This document shows positions 28,501 to 36,709 of a stretch of 64,000 nucleotides of DNA, in pieces (position 1 is the first letter of the stretch; each line of letters opens with the position of its first letter). This stretch comes from Millisia brevis NBRC 105863 (GTDB taxonomy: Bacteria; Actinomycetota; Actinomycetes; Mycobacteriales; Mycobacteriaceae), in assembly GCF_001552615.1 (NCBI RefSeq), contig NZ_BCRN01000004.1:186001-250000 (forward strand), given 5' to 3'. Position numbers and translations under genes: made by a program. The notes beneath the pieces were generated by a model. It ran no database searches and was not told the origin of the DNA. It was given only the letters and a program-made list of their open reading frames with translations.

Positions 28501-29538
28501 GAGATCCGACCGGCGATGAAGGATCTGCTCGGCACCCGGATCGAACTGCGGCTCGGCGATCCGGCCGACTCGGAGTACGGCCGGGCCAAGGCCTCCCGGG
28601 TACCCACCGAACGTCCCGGCCGCGGCATGACCGCCGACGGTTCGCATCTGCTGATCGCCGCGCCGCGGCTCGACGGGGTCGACAGCATGGCGAATATCGG
28701 AGCGGCGATGGGCGCCGCCGTCGAGCGGATCACCCGCGCCCATCGCGGCCCGGCCGCCCCGCGGGTGCGGATGTTGCCGGACGTCTTCGACCGCGATGAG
28801 TGGGTCGCGTCGTTGGGGCTCGATCTGTCGTCGCGCGACCAGCGCCGCCGCATCCCGATCGGCATCGACGAGAGCGAACTGGCCCCGGTGGTCCTCGATT
28901 TCGCCGAGACCCCGCATATGGTCGCCTTCGGCGATGCCCGCAGCGGCAAGACCGGATTGCTGCGCGGCGTCGCGCGCGGGCTGATGCAGGCGCACTCCTC
29001 GGACGAGGTGCGGCTGCTGGTGGTCGACTATCGGCGCAGCCTGCTCGGGGAGGTGCCGCCGGCCTATCTGGCCGGATACGCCTCGACCGGTCCGGCGCTG
29101 ACCTCGCTGATCGGCGAACTCGCCACCCTGATGCGCAAGCGGCTGCCCGGACCCGACACCACGCCGGCGCAGCTGCGGGACCGCTCCTGGTGGAGCGGAC
29201 CGGAGGTGTACATCCTGGTCGACGACTACGACCTGGTCGCCTCGCCGAGCGGAAATCCGTTGGCGCCGTTGATCGAGGTGTTGCCCCAGGCCCGCGACGT
29301 CGGCGTCCACATGGTGGTCGTGCGTCGATCGGGTGGCGCGGGACGCGCCCTCTTCGAACCGGTCCTCTCGCGCATCCGCGATCTCGAACCGCTGACGCTG
29401 ATCCTCAGCGGCAACCGCGACGAGGGCGCCCTGGTCGGCTCGGTCCGGCCGAGCCCGCAACCCCCCGGCCGCGGCACGTTGGTCTCGCGCGACGGCATTC
29501 GACTCGTCCAACTCGCATGGTCGCCCCCGACCGCCTGA
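25510..29538 (+). CDS. eccC4: Type VII secretion ATPase EccC4
   Basis: 1342 residues from GTG 25510, 6 nt after GGGGGAGG, the same spacing as eccB. Two membrane helices near residues 55-105 precede three FtsK/SpoIIIE-type ATPase domains. Their P-loops are GATGSGKS at 497-504, GGPQSGKS from 849, and GDARSGKT from 1141; Walker B-like LFIVVDEF follows the first. All three P-loop lysines (503, 855, 1147) are present. EccC is the motor that recognises WXG100 substrates through its third ATPase domain. It is a single fused chain, as in ESX-4, and not split as in ESX-1. Confidence 0.96.
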   Translation: MVGRGASRGAGAVPGSGTTKVVVRPPARIEPPRMPGGELPLEAPPEVPRVIPGNTFMKLMPVVMIVAMVGIVAMMITSGMATNPMMLLFPAMMLFSVVAMIGSGGGRGQGQRTAEADENRKDYLRYLGRMRREVAQTERLQRSALEWTHPDPNGLWTLLGSDRMWERRRGDADFCHVRIGSGSQRLATRLVPPEIGPVEDLEPVAAVSLRRFVRGHSIARELPIAVAVRGFPVISVSGDKDRARSLACSIIMQLCTFHGPDVLRVVVVRSFDVAADWDWVKWLPHAADPTRSDGAGQARLIFDSFGAAAAGLSDLLAGRGRFVRSGGPTEHPQIVIVVDGARIGAEPIGRAAEGIDSVTFLDLAGAFEASAAEAGLRLRTTDDAIGAVGAAGTEWFGSVDRLDPGTPLVWACAIAPYRLPAAGAAAEETELGDPGAWHRLIGLPDPARFDTERMWAPRQARDRLRVAIGVGTDARPVELDLKESAEGGMGPHGLCVGATGSGKSEFLRTLVLGLIATHPPDQLNLVLVDFKGGATFLGLEPVAHVAAVITNLADESALVDRMRDALSGEMNRRQEVLRAAGNFANVSDYQRARAAGADLPPLPALFIVVDEFSELLSQHPDFAELFVAIGRLGRSLHIHLLLASQRLDEGRMRGLESHLSYRIGLKTFSANESRSVLGVPDAYHLPAQPGAAYLKTDADELVRFTAAFVSGPYRSSTYTPSSPAGAPTAVEQVSVFRDGVVPIDPGARADAHRRRGSRPPGAPDRPSAEAGTVLQTVVSRIVGHGRPAHRVWLPVLDDPPSLDSLLPIRAGDTASLRVPIGVIDRPFDQRRDQLTVDLSGARGHVVIVGGPQSGKSTAVRSLILALSAGHSARQVQFYCLDFGGGSLAGVAGLPHVGSVAGRTDADRVRRTVAEVVAIVHRREREFRSRGIESAADHRARRAAGEIDDDPFGDVFLVIDGWATVRSDFEPLEEDIRVIAASGLSYGVHVVLAATRWAEIRPAMKDLLGTRIELRLGDPADSEYGRAKASRVPTERPGRGMTADGSHLLIAAPRLDGVDSMANIGAAMGAAVERITRAHRGPAAPRVRMLPDVFDRDEWVASLGLDLSSRDQRRRIPIGIDESELAPVVLDFAETPHMVAFGDARSGKTGLLRGVARGLMQAHSSDEVRLLVVDYRRSLLGEVPPAYLAGYASTGPALTSLIGELATLMRKRLPGPDTTPAQLRDRSWWSGPEVYILVDDYDLVASPSGNPLAPLIEVLPQARDVGVHMVVVRRSGGAGRALFEPVLSRIRDLEPLTLILSGNRDEGALVGSVRPSPQPPGRGTLVSRDGIRLVQLAWSPPTA

Positions 29539-31202
29539 GCGGCGGCCCGCGCATCGCCGCTGTCCATCCGACCGGCGCGACGCTTCGGGTGGTCGGCAGC
29601 CGCCCCTTCGCCGGGCCGGTCACGCTCGAACGGGTGGGTGCCGAGTTGCGGGCGCACGCCGGACCCGGCCCGGGCGAGCCGATCGGCGGGGTCGACGTCG
29701 AGCGGGTGATCGACCGGCCGTCGCTGGCGATCGGCGGGGTCGACGTCGACATCGTCGAGGTGCTGCGGGAGGTCTTCGAGGCGGGCCTCGGCGCGGCCGG
29801 CGCCGAGATGCCGCCCGACATCCTGGCGATCGTTCGTCCACCCCAGTGGGGCGCGCCGCGGACCCGGCGGCTCGAGCGGGCGGGGCGCGAGATCGCGGAC
29901 GACGTCGTGCTCTTCGACGCGGCGTCCCTGGCCGCCGAGGTCGCGGACGCCACGATGGCGCACGGTCCGGCGGTGTCGTCGCGGCCGCCGGCGGACCGGA
30001 CGATCGTGGTCGCCTGTGCGCGGGATCGCTGGGTGGTCACCGCCGTGCGGGCCGCGGCCGACGGCTACCGCTCGATCGCCGACCGCGTCGTGCGGCTCAC
30101 GTCGCCCGATCCGCCGACGGCGACGCAGCCGAGCGATCGCCGGCTGCTCCCGACACAGCCGGCCGCCACCGACGTCGACGCCCTGGTCGAGGTGATCGAC
30201 GAGTTGCTCGGCCCCGACGTCGACCCGATCGATTGTGTGCGCCGCGTGGTCCTGCACGCGGCCGACGATGCCGCGGTGCCGGTCGACCGGATCGCCCGGG
30301 CGATCGTCGTGCCGCGGGAGCGTCCGTGGGCCGAACCGCTGCTGACGCAGGTGGTTGCGGTCGACGCCCTCGTCGAAACCGCCTACGACCGGATCGCCCG
30401 CTCGGTGGTGTCCACAGCGCCGCCCGCGCGGCAGCCCGCGCGCCCACCGGCATCCTGGTTGGACGACAACCGCCGCCGTCCGAGCGGAGGCGGCGGGCGA
30501 CGGTGGTGGCCCGCGGTGGCGGCGGTCGCGGTGCTGTTCGTGGTCGCCGGGGTCGTCGGTTGGTCCGGGCGCGGATCGGGTTCCGTGCCGGTGGAGTCGA
30601 CCACTCCGATCGCGGCGGAGATGGCGGCGGCCGGCAGCGGCGCTCCCGGGCCCACGCCGCTCGCGCCTCCCGGGGTGTCGGCCGCCACGACGACCGCCGC
30701 CACCGCCACGACCACCGCCACGACCACCGCCGCGACCACGCCGGCCGAGGCGGGGCCCCGGACGATCGAACTGGGTCGGGTGGCGGTCGAGATTCCGGAC
30801 GGGTGGCGGGTCGACGAGTCCTCGGACCGGATCGCCTTGTTGCCGCAGAACCCCGATGTCGCGCAACGCATCCTGGTGCAGGCGGTCTCGGTCCTGCCCG
30901 ATACCGATATCGCGTTGCTCGAGCGCCGATTGCGCGAGCAGGCGTCCGGTCCCGACCCCGGTGTGCCTGCCGCAGCCTTCGCGGACTTCGTCGCGGCCGA
31001 CCACGACGAGCTTGCCTACCTCGAACGGCCGATCGATGGCTCGGTGGTCCGCTGGCGTGCGCTGCTGCGGTCCGAACTGCAGATCAGCATCGGCTGCCAG
31101 TACCTACCGTCCGGGTCGGATCTCGGCGTCGACGGTCCGCCCGCCGACCTCGCTCGCGCCTGCGATCGGGTAGTGGCATCCATGACGGTGCGGGATCCAT
31201 GA
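29517..31202 (+). CDS. Type VII secretion-associated protein, Rv3446c-like
   Basis: 561 residues if started at ATG 29517, which overlaps the eccC end by 22 bp. An N-terminal cytoplasmic part (about 1-300) is followed by an Arg-rich segment, one membrane helix (WWPAVAAVAVLFVVAGVVGW, about 325), a Thr/Ala linker and a C-terminal extracytoplasmic domain with the EIPDGWRVDE and VRWRALLRSELQISIGCQY patterns of the T7SS-associated family (TIGR03931-like). The same position in M. tuberculosis holds Rv3446c. Its role in secretion is unknown. The Thr repeat (ATTTAATATTTATTT, residues about 385-400) is probably an exposed flexible linker. Confidence 0.82.
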   Translation: MVAPDRLSGGPRIAAVHPTGATLRVVGSRPFAGPVTLERVGAELRAHAGPGPGEPIGGVDVERVIDRPSLAIGGVDVDIVEVLREVFEAGLGAAGAEMPPDILAIVRPPQWGAPRTRRLERAGREIADDVVLFDAASLAAEVADATMAHGPAVSSRPPADRTIVVACARDRWVVTAVRAAADGYRSIADRVVRLTSPDPPTATQPSDRRLLPTQPAATDVDALVEVIDELLGPDVDPIDCVRRVVLHAADDAAVPVDRIARAIVVPRERPWAEPLLTQVVAVDALVETAYDRIARSVVSTAPPARQPARPPASWLDDNRRRPSGGGGRRWWPAVAAVAVLFVVAGVVGWSGRGSGSVPVESTTPIAAEMAAAGSGAPGPTPLAPPGVSAATTTAATATTTATTTAATTPAEAGPRTIELGRVAVEIPDGWRVDESSDRIALLPQNPDVAQRILVQAVSVLPDTDIALLERRLREQASGPDPGVPAAAFADFVAADHDELAYLERPIDGSVVRWRALLRSELQISIGCQYLPSGSDLGVDGPPADLARACDRVVASMTVRDP

Positions 31203-31414
31203 GCGAACCGCTCGCCGCCGGACGCGGATCCGACCGGCGTGGCGGCCGATTCGGATCTTCGTGACGATTCGAGGGAACCGACGGTGCCCGCGGGGAGTCG
31301 AATACGGCGTAAGGGGGGAGTGGTCTCGCCGATCCGGTCGTCTCGACGTTCGGTGGGCTCCGCCCTCGACCACCGACGAGTCCATCGAGGAACTCGAGGA
31401 AGAGAGGGTTGTAG

Positions 31415-31729
31415 ATGTCACTGAATGCGGAAACTCAGGCCATTCTGGCCTCCGCCGGTCGTATCGACGGGATCAGCGGAGAGATCAAGGCGGTCGTCGC
31501 CCGGCTGCGCAACGAGGTCGCCGAGTCGGCGTCCTACTGGCAGGGCCGCGGCGCCGCCGGCTTCGGCAACACCATGGCCAACTGGGACGGGGCGGCGAAC
31601 CGGCTCAACACCGTGCTCGACGAGATCAGCCAGCGGCTGCGCGCCAGCGGGCATACCTACGACCAGACCGAGTCGGACAACGCTCGGCTGGCCGCGGTGG
31701 ACGTCCCGCCGCTCAACGTCAACATCTGA
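31415..31729 (+). CDS. esxU: WXG100 protein, EsxU-like ESX-4 substrate
   Basis: 104 residues, helical, with the WxG turn at Trp42-Gln-Gly44, the size of WXG100 proteins. AGAGAGG precedes the ATG. It should pair with the next WXG100 protein as a four-helix bundle and be exported by ESX-4. The order Rv3446c-esxU-esxT-rplM matches M. tuberculosis. It lacks a clear C-terminal YxxxD/E in the usual place (HTYDQTESD is close), so which partner carries the export signal is uncertain. The stop codon region is duplicated (next entry). Confidence 0.9.
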   Translation: MSLNAETQAILASAGRIDGISGEIKAVVARLRNEVAESASYWQGRGAAGFGNTMANWDGAANRLNTVLDEISQRLRASGHTYDQTESDNARLAAVDVPPLNVNI

Positions 31730-31746
31730 TCAACGTCAACATCTGA
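31713..31746 (+). repeat. Perfect 17-bp tandem duplication over the esxU stop codon
   Basis: TCAACGTCAACATCTGA occurs at 31713-31729 and again immediately at 31730-31746. The first copy ends with the esxU stop TGA; the second repeats the same last codons and stop out of frame. Confidence 0.95.
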
Positions 31747-31782
31747 CCACCGCACCCGGAAACCGGAAGAGGACCGACCACC

Positions 31783-32079
31783 ATGAGCGACAGGATTCAA
31801 TACGACTTCGGCCGGATCGCGGCCCTGTCCGCCTCCGTCAACAGCGGAATCGGCCAGCTCGACAACCTGCTCGGCGAGCTCGGCTCGGCGATCGCACCCA
31901 TGCAGGCGACCTGGCAGGGTGACGGCGCAGCCTCCTACGAGGGCACCCAGCAGCGGTGGAACTCGGCGTTCAACGAGCTCAAGGGGGTCGGCACGCAGAT
32001 CTCGGCCGCCGCCGCCCGCGCGAACGACAATATGCAGGAGACCGAGCTGATCAACCGCAACCGGTTCGCCGGTTCCTGA
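31783..32079 (+). CDS. esxT: WXG100 protein, EsxT-like ESX-4 substrate
   Basis: 98 residues with WxG at Trp44-Gln-Gly46 and helical flanks, starting MSDRIQYDFGRIAAL like EsxT of mycobacteria. It lies 53 bp after esxU with a GGAAGAGGA ribosome site. It is the likely heterodimer partner of EsxU. The stop-codon region is present in three tandem copies, and a 14-bp terminator hairpin follows. Confidence 0.92.
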   Translation: MSDRIQYDFGRIAALSASVNSGIGQLDNLLGELGSAIAPMQATWQGDGAASYEGTQQRWNSAFNELKGVGTQISAAAARANDNMQETELINRNRFAGS

Positions 32080-32112
32080 CCGTCGGTTCCTGACCGTCGG
32101 TTCCTGACCGCT
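32071..32112 (+). repeat. Three tandem 14-bp copies over the esxT stop codon
   Basis: GGTTCCTGACCGTC at 32071-32084 and 32085-32098 is identical, and a third copy at 32099-32112 matches at 12 of 14. The TGA of esxT is inside the first copy. Confidence 0.93.
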
Positions 32113-32115
32113 GCC

Positions 32116-32153
32116 CGCACCCGGGGCCGATCCACGTACCGGCCCCGGGTGCG
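32116..32153 (+). terminator. Terminator of the ESX-4 eccC-esxT operon
   Basis: A 14-bp perfect stem (32116-32129 with 32140-32153) and 10-nt loop just after the esxT repeats. It separates ESX-4 transcription from rplM-rpsI. Confidence 0.75.
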
Positions 32154-32382
32154 ATGCGCGGCGCGCCGCCCCCCGCCGGGATCCCGCCGATCGCGGCGTT
32201 TTGGGAGGTTGGGCGGGGTGGTGGTAACGTTGTCGGCTGGTATTCACCTGCTCGTCGCGGGCATCGATGGGGACAACCCATCGCAGGTCGGCGGCGGACG
32301 CTTCCTCGGGTCTCAACCGGCCGCCGAGGGAACGCGGTGACCTGCCTCGGCCGGCAGCCACCTGGAGACCGAAGGAAGTTCT
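32154..32382 (+). promoter_or_regulatory. Leader/promoter region of rplM-rpsI
   Basis: No gene is seen. A lower-GC stretch near 32195-32245 contains GTTGTCGG and TATTCA and is the likely promoter; the following ~130 nt would be a 5' leader. I do not recognise an established ribosomal-protein leader motif. Confidence 0.4.
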
Positions 32383-32826
32383 GTGTCCACATACACCCCC
32401 AAGGCGGGTGACGTCACTCACGGCTGGTACGTGATCGATGCCACCGACGTCGTACTCGGGCGTTTGTCGGTGCAGGCCGCGAACCTGCTTCGCGGTAAGC
32501 ACAAGCCGACGTTTGCCCCCAACGTCGACGGCGGAGATTACGTCGTCGTCATCAACGCGGACAAGGTGTCGATCAGCGGCACCAAGCGCGACAACAAGCT
32601 CATCTACCGGCACTCCGGTTTCCCGGGTGGCCTGCATTCCCGCACGGTTGGCCAGGTCATGGACACCCGCCCGGAGAAGGTCGTCGAGAAGGCGATCCTC
32701 GGCATGCTGCCGAAGAACAAGCTCGGTCGCGCCATCGGCGGAAAGCTGAAGGTCTACGCGGGCCCGACGCATCCGCACACCGCGCAGCAGCCGGTTCCGT
32801 TCGAGATCAAGCAGGTGGCACAGTGA
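32383..32826 (+). CDS. rplM: Ribosomal protein uL13
   Basis: 147 residues from GTG 32383 ([27 protein letters not shown]), full length, an early-assembly protein of the large subunit. GAAGGAAG lies about 6 nt upstream. Its stop overlaps the rpsI GTG (GTGA), as in most bacteria. Confidence 0.98.
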   Translation: MSTYTPKAGDVTHGWYVIDATDVVLGRLSVQAANLLRGKHKPTFAPNVDGGDYVVVINADKVSISGTKRDNKLIYRHSGFPGGLHSRTVGQVMDTRPEKVVEKAILGMLPKNKLGRAIGGKLKVYAGPTHPHTAQQPVPFEIKQVAQ

Positions 32827-33353
32827 CCGCTCCCGAGGACAACTTCGCCAACGAGGAGATCGTCGCCGACGAGATCGTCGAGGACGCCCCCGTCGAGGCC
32901 GTCGAAATCGTCGAGGCCGAGTACGAGCCCGCCGCCGAGGAAGCCCCGGTTGTCGCGGCCTTCGTCGACCGCCCGGTGCAGACCGTCGGCCGCCGCAAGG
33001 AGGCGGTCGTGCGCGTCCGCCTGGTGCCCGGCACCGGCAAGTTCCAGCTCAACGGCCGCACCCTCGAGGATTACTTCCCGAACAAGGTGCACCAGCAGTT
33101 GATCAAGGCTCCGCTGGTGACCGTCGATCGCGTCGAGTCCTTCGACGTGTTCGGTCGCCTCAGCGGCGGTGGCCCCTCCGGCCAGGCCGGTGCTCTGCGC
33201 CTGGCGATCGCCCGTGCGCTCGTGGAACTGACCGCCGAGGATCGCCCCGCGCTCAAGCGCGCCGGCTTCCTCACGCGTGACCCGCGTGCGACCGAGCGCA
33301 AGAAGTACGGCCTGAAGAAGGCTCGCAAGGCTCCGCAGTACTCGAAGCGCTGA
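32823..33353 (+). CDS. rpsI: Ribosomal protein uS9 with acidic N-terminal extension
   Basis: 176 residues. The last 128 are standard uS9 ending in the SKR tail, which touches the P-site tRNA. The first ~48 are Glu/Val/Ala-rich with no basic residues, an actinobacterial extension. Translationally coupled to rplM through a 4-bp overlap. Confidence 0.98.
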   Translation: MTAPEDNFANEEIVADEIVEDAPVEAVEIVEAEYEPAAEEAPVVAAFVDRPVQTVGRRKEAVVRVRLVPGTGKFQLNGRTLEDYFPNKVHQQLIKAPLVTVDRVESFDVFGRLSGGGPSGQAGALRLAIARALVELTAEDRPALKRAGFLTRDPRATERKKYGLKKARKAPQYSKR

Positions 33354-33402
33354 CCGAGCGGCGCGCCGCGTCGGGAGCGATCACCCGCTAGGGTCGATCG
33401 TC

Positions 33403-33510
33403 ATGATCGACTCGAAGCGCTGCGGTGGGGTGACCCGGTCCGCGGCGCGAGTACGTTCACGACACACAAAGCAGGCGTTCGCACTTGTCGAACGCCTGCT
33501 TTTGTCGTGA
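33403..33510 (+). CDS. Possible 35-residue leaderless leader peptide upstream of glmM
   Basis: An ATG at 33403 opens 36 codons to a TGA at 33508-33510. TAGGGT (33389-33394) lies 8 nt before it, as in the leaderless starts elsewhere in the window, and a 7-bp inverted repeat (33393-33411) spans the start. The frame runs straight through the terminator hairpin at 33468-33502 and stops just after it, the arrangement expected of an attenuator. Codon use (GCG, CGA, TCA) is not strongly coding. The DSKRC start shares 13 bp with the end of rpsI, so it may instead be a duplication remnant. Confidence 0.25.
   Translation: MIDSKRCGGVTRSAARVRSRHTKQAFALVERLLLS
33468..33502 (+). terminator. Intrinsic terminator after rplM-rpsI
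   Basis: A 14-bp perfect stem (33468-33481 with 33489-33502), 7-nt loop and a T-run at its end. It lies 115 bp after rpsI and 86 bp before glmM. Confidence 0.88.
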
Positions 33511-33587
33511 ACGGGTACGACTACCGCAACGAAGCAGTAGCCATGAAGCAGCAACACACGGCAGTGTGCGAACGGGAGCGTGTGCCG

Positions 33588-34961
33588 ATGGGGCGGTTGT
33601 TCGGAACGGACGGAGTACGGGGTCGGGCCAACGTCGACATCACCGTCGACCTGGCGCTTCGGTTGGGAGCGGCCGCGGCAACGGCCCTCGTCGACCCACC
33701 GGAAATCGAATCGACCTCGCCGGATCGGTCGGGCATTCCCCGGCCGATCGCGGTGGTCGGTCGCGACCCACGCGCCTCCGGGGAGATGCTCGTGGCCGCG
33801 GTGGCCGCCGGCATCGCCTCGCGCGGCGTCGACGTCATCGACGTCGGTGTGCTGCCGACCCCGGCGATCGCCTATCTGACCGCCTCCTACGGTGCGGCGC
33901 TCGGCGTGGTGATCTCCGCCTCCCACAACCCGATGCCCGACAACGGCATCAAGATCTTCGCCGCGGGCGGGCGCAAGCTCGAAGACGCGGTCGAGGACCG
34001 TATCGAAGCCGCGCTCGACCATTCCGGGCCCGGCGCCGGGCCGACGGGTGCCGCGGTCGGCCGGGTATCGGCCGACGGCAGCGCCGCTGAGCACTACCTC
34101 ACGCACCTCGGTCACCGCGCCGCCGCCGGGACCGGCGCCGCCGGATTGACCGTCGTTGTCGACTGTGCGAACGGTGCGGCCTCCACGGTCGCCGCCCGCG
34201 CCTACCGGGCGACCGGCGCGACCGTGGTCACGATCAACGATCAGCCGACCGGCTACAACATCAACGATCGCTGCGGCTCCACCAACCTCGAGATCCTGCA
34301 GAAGGCCGTCGTCGACAACGGCGCCGACCTCGGCCTGGCACACGACGGTGACGCCGATCGGGTGCTCGCCGTCGATGCCGGCGGCACGATCGTCGACGGC
34401 GACGCGATCATGGCGATCCTCGCGATCGCGATGGACGAGGCCGGACGCCTGCGCGATCGGACCCTGGTCGCGACGGTGATGAGCAATCTCGGACTGCACC
34501 TGGCGATGCGCGCGGCCGGCATCACGGTGGTCACCACCGGGGTCGGCGACCGCTACGTCGTCGAGGCGCTGCGCGCCGGTTCCTATTCGATCGGCGGCGA
34601 ACAGTCCGGACATATCGTGTTGCCGGAGCACGGGACGACCGGCGACGGAATCCTGACCGGTCTGATGCTGGTCGATCGGATGGCGACGACCGGACGCGAC
34701 CTCGCCGATCTCGCGGCGGTGATGACCGTCCTGCCGCAGCGGCTGATCAATGTGCCCGTCTCCGACAAGGCCGCCGTCTCCCGACACCCGCTGGTGACCG
34801 AGGCGGTCGCTCTGGCCGAGGCGGAGCTGGGCGACGAGGGACGCATCCTGTTGCGCCCCAGTGGTACCGAGAACCTGGTGCGGGTGATGGTCGAGGCCCG
34901 CAGTGTCGAGCTGGCCGACCGCATCGCCGATGAGCTGGCCGAGGTGGTCGCGGGGGTCTGA
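33588..34961 (+). CDS. glmM: Phosphoglucosamine mutase
   Basis: 457 residues from ATG 33588 ([12 protein letters not shown]), chosen over an upstream in-frame ATG because GlmM proteins begin here and GGGAG lies 9 nt upstream. Ser112 in SASHNP is the phosphorylated catalytic serine; DGDADR binds Mg2+; GGEQSGH and RPSGTEN bind sugar and phosphate. It converts glucosamine-6-P to glucosamine-1-P for UDP-GlcNAc and peptidoglycan. glmS, the preceding enzyme, lies 5 kb downstream. Confidence 0.97.
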   Translation: MGRLFGTDGVRGRANVDITVDLALRLGAAAATALVDPPEIESTSPDRSGIPRPIAVVGRDPRASGEMLVAAVAAGIASRGVDVIDVGVLPTPAIAYLTASYGAALGVVISASHNPMPDNGIKIFAAGGRKLEDAVEDRIEAALDHSGPGAGPTGAAVGRVSADGSAAEHYLTHLGHRAAAGTGAAGLTVVVDCANGAASTVAARAYRATGATVVTINDQPTGYNINDRCGSTNLEILQKAVVDNGADLGLAHDGDADRVLAVDAGGTIVDGDAIMAILAIAMDEAGRLRDRTLVATVMSNLGLHLAMRAAGITVVTTGVGDRYVVEALRAGSYSIGGEQSGHIVLPEHGTTGDGILTGLMLVDRMATTGRDLADLAAVMTVLPQRLINVPVSDKAAVSRHPLVTEAVALAEAELGDEGRILLRPSGTENLVRVMVEARSVELADRIADELAEVVAGV

Positions 34962-34970
34962 CCGACCCGG

Positions 34971-35004
34971 CCCATCCGGCGCCGCCGCGGCGACGCCGGA
35001 TGGG
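34971..35004. terminator. Bidirectional terminator glmM / LLM oxidoreductase
   Basis: An 11-bp perfect stem (34971-34981 with 34994-35004) between two convergent genes, with no T-run. Confidence 0.7.
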
Positions 35005-35009
35005 ATGTA

Positions 35010-36053
35010 TCAGCGGTCGACGATCTTGCGGAGCTTCTCGATCAGCGCGACCCGCCCCGCACTGTCCCCGGCGATCGGGGTGACATCGATCGTGGTGACG
35101 CCCGACTCGGCCAGCGCGGCGACACGGTCGGCGATATGGCCCTCCGGGCCGATCAGCGAGATCTTCTCGACCAGCTCGTCCGGAACGGCCGCCGCCGCCT
35201 CCTCCTTCTTCCCGTCCAGGTACAGATCCTGGATGATCTTGGCTTCGTCGGCGAAGCCGTAGCGGACGGCAAGATCGTTGTAGAAGTTCTTGCCGCGCGC
35301 ACCCATTCCGCCGACGTAGAGGGCGACAAACGGCTTGACGGCCTGGACCAGATGCTCGACGTCGTCACCGATCGCCAGCGGCGTCCCGGCGTGGATGTCC
35401 AGAGTGCCCAGGGCCGGATCGCGCTTCTCGAAGCCCGCCCGCAAGGAGTCGCCCCAGACCGAGTCCGCCTTCTCCGGCAGGTAGAGGATCGGCTGCCAGC
35501 CCTCGGCGATCTCGGCGGTCAGCTGCACGTTCTTCGGACCGATCGCCGCGATGGTGATCGGAATCCGCTCGCGCACAGGGTGGTTGATCAGCTTCAGTGG
35601 CTTGCCCAGGCCGGTGCCGCGCTCGGCGGGCAACGGGATCTGGTAGTACTTGCCGTCGTATTCGAGCCGCTCGCGCCGCCAGACCTTGCGGCAGATGTCG
35701 ACCAGTTCGCGGGTGCGGCCGATCGGGGCGTCGTAGGGCACGCCGTGGAAGCCCTCGATCACCTGGGGACCCGAGGCGCCGAGACCCAACTCGAAACGTC
35801 CGTCGGAGACGAAGTCGAGGCCCGCGGCAGTCATCGCGGTAAGCGACGGGGTGCGGGTGTAGATCTGGAAGATCCCGGACATCAGGTGCACGGTCGAGGT
35901 CTTGGCGGCCAGGAAGCCGAGCTGGCTGACCGCGTCGTACGAGTAGGCCTCCGCGACCGCCAGGACGTCGAGTCCGGCCCGTTCGAGGTCCGCCACCTCC
36001 TCTGCGGTCTCACTGAACCCGCCCGAGTAGGTGATCTGCATTCCGATGCGCAT
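35010..36053 (-). CDS. LLM-class (probable F420-dependent) oxidoreductase
   Basis: 347 residues with the luciferase-like TIM-barrel pattern: MRIGMQITYSGGFSE at the start, RTPSLTAMTAAGLDFVSDGRFELGLGASGPQVIEGFHGVPYD in the core, and AAIGPKNVQLTAEIAEGWQP later. The GRFELGLGASGP region is typical of F420-binding members such as Rv3520c. F420 use is inferred from the family, not from a unique residue. GAGGAA precedes the start. Substrate unknown. Confidence 0.85.
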   Translation of the reverse strand: MRIGMQITYSGGFSETAEEVADLERAGLDVLAVAEAYSYDAVSQLGFLAAKTSTVHLMSGIFQIYTRTPSLTAMTAAGLDFVSDGRFELGLGASGPQVIEGFHGVPYDAPIGRTRELVDICRKVWRRERLEYDGKYYQIPLPAERGTGLGKPLKLINHPVRERIPITIAAIGPKNVQLTAEIAEGWQPILYLPEKADSVWGDSLRAGFEKRDPALGTLDIHAGTPLAIGDDVEHLVQAVKPFVALYVGGMGARGKNFYNDLAVRYGFADEAKIIQDLYLDGKKEEAAAAVPDELVEKISLIGPEGHIADRVAALAESGVTTIDVTPIAGDSAGRVALIEKLRKIVDR

Positions 36054-36211
36054 GGGTGGCGATTCCTCACGTCTTCGTTGACTGCCCGGTACGGGCTTAT
36101 CGGCCCAACTTACCCGTGACAGTCGGTTCGGGGAATGGCGCCGAGCGGTTTCGGAAGTCCTGTGCCGGTCGGCCCGGGAACCCCGACCGGCCGGGATGCG
36201 TCCAAGTGGCC

Positions 36212-36709
36212 ATGGGGGCGACGACGGGGGAGACCGGGGCCGGCGAGCCGGGTGCGGCCGACGGGGCAGCGGGCGATCGGTCGACGTCCGACGGGACCGG
36301 GTTGGTCACGATCGACCTCGCGGAGTGGGAGAGTCGCGCGCAGCGGGTGCGGCTGTCGGCGGAGCGGCTGGTCGCCGTGGCCCGTGCCTCCGGCGCGGTC
36401 GAGGGTCCGGCCGACGTCGACGCGGCGACCGGCGAGTACGCCCGCGAGCTCGCCCGCCTCTCCGGGGCCCGGCAGAGCCTGATCGGAACGGCGGAGTCCT
36501 GGGCGACGGCGTCGCTGGCCACGGCGCAGCGTTGGGGTGCCGCGATCGAGGACTACCGGCGCGCGGACATGTTCCCGGCGGACCGCGGCCCGGGTCCGCT
36601 CACCCCGATCCTGGTCGATCTGCCGGCACTCACCGACGCTGGCGGGGATGGGCGCCTCGCCGCGGTGCGGGAGCTCGACGCGTCGGGGGAGCGCAGCGAT
36701 GGACGGTGA
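36212..36709 (+). CDS. Conserved hypothetical protein, Rv3440c position
   Basis: 165 residues from ATG 36212 (GTG 36206 is also possible; no strong ribosome site). The first 35 residues are Gly/Ala/Asp-rich, then a helical domain (TIDLAEWESRAQRVRLSAERLVAVA) follows, with long amphipathic helices lacking a WxG turn. It overlaps the next gene by 11 bp. In M. tuberculosis a small gene (Rv3440c) precedes the Ala/Pro-rich Rv3439c next to glmM; this pair occupies the same position. The helical size and pairing recall ESX substrate pairs, but there is no direct evidence of secretion. Confidence 0.65.
   Translation: MGATTGETGAGEPGAADGAAGDRSTSDGTGLVTIDLAEWESRAQRVRLSAERLVAVARASGAVEGPADVDAATGEYARELARLSGARQSLIGTAESWATASLATAQRWGAAIEDYRRADMFPADRGPGPLTPILVDLPALTDAGGDGRLAAVRELDASGERSDGR

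Noticed and set aside
27049-29511. A 820-codon minus-strand frame opposite eccC
   Set aside because: Shadow of eccC, with no recognised domain.
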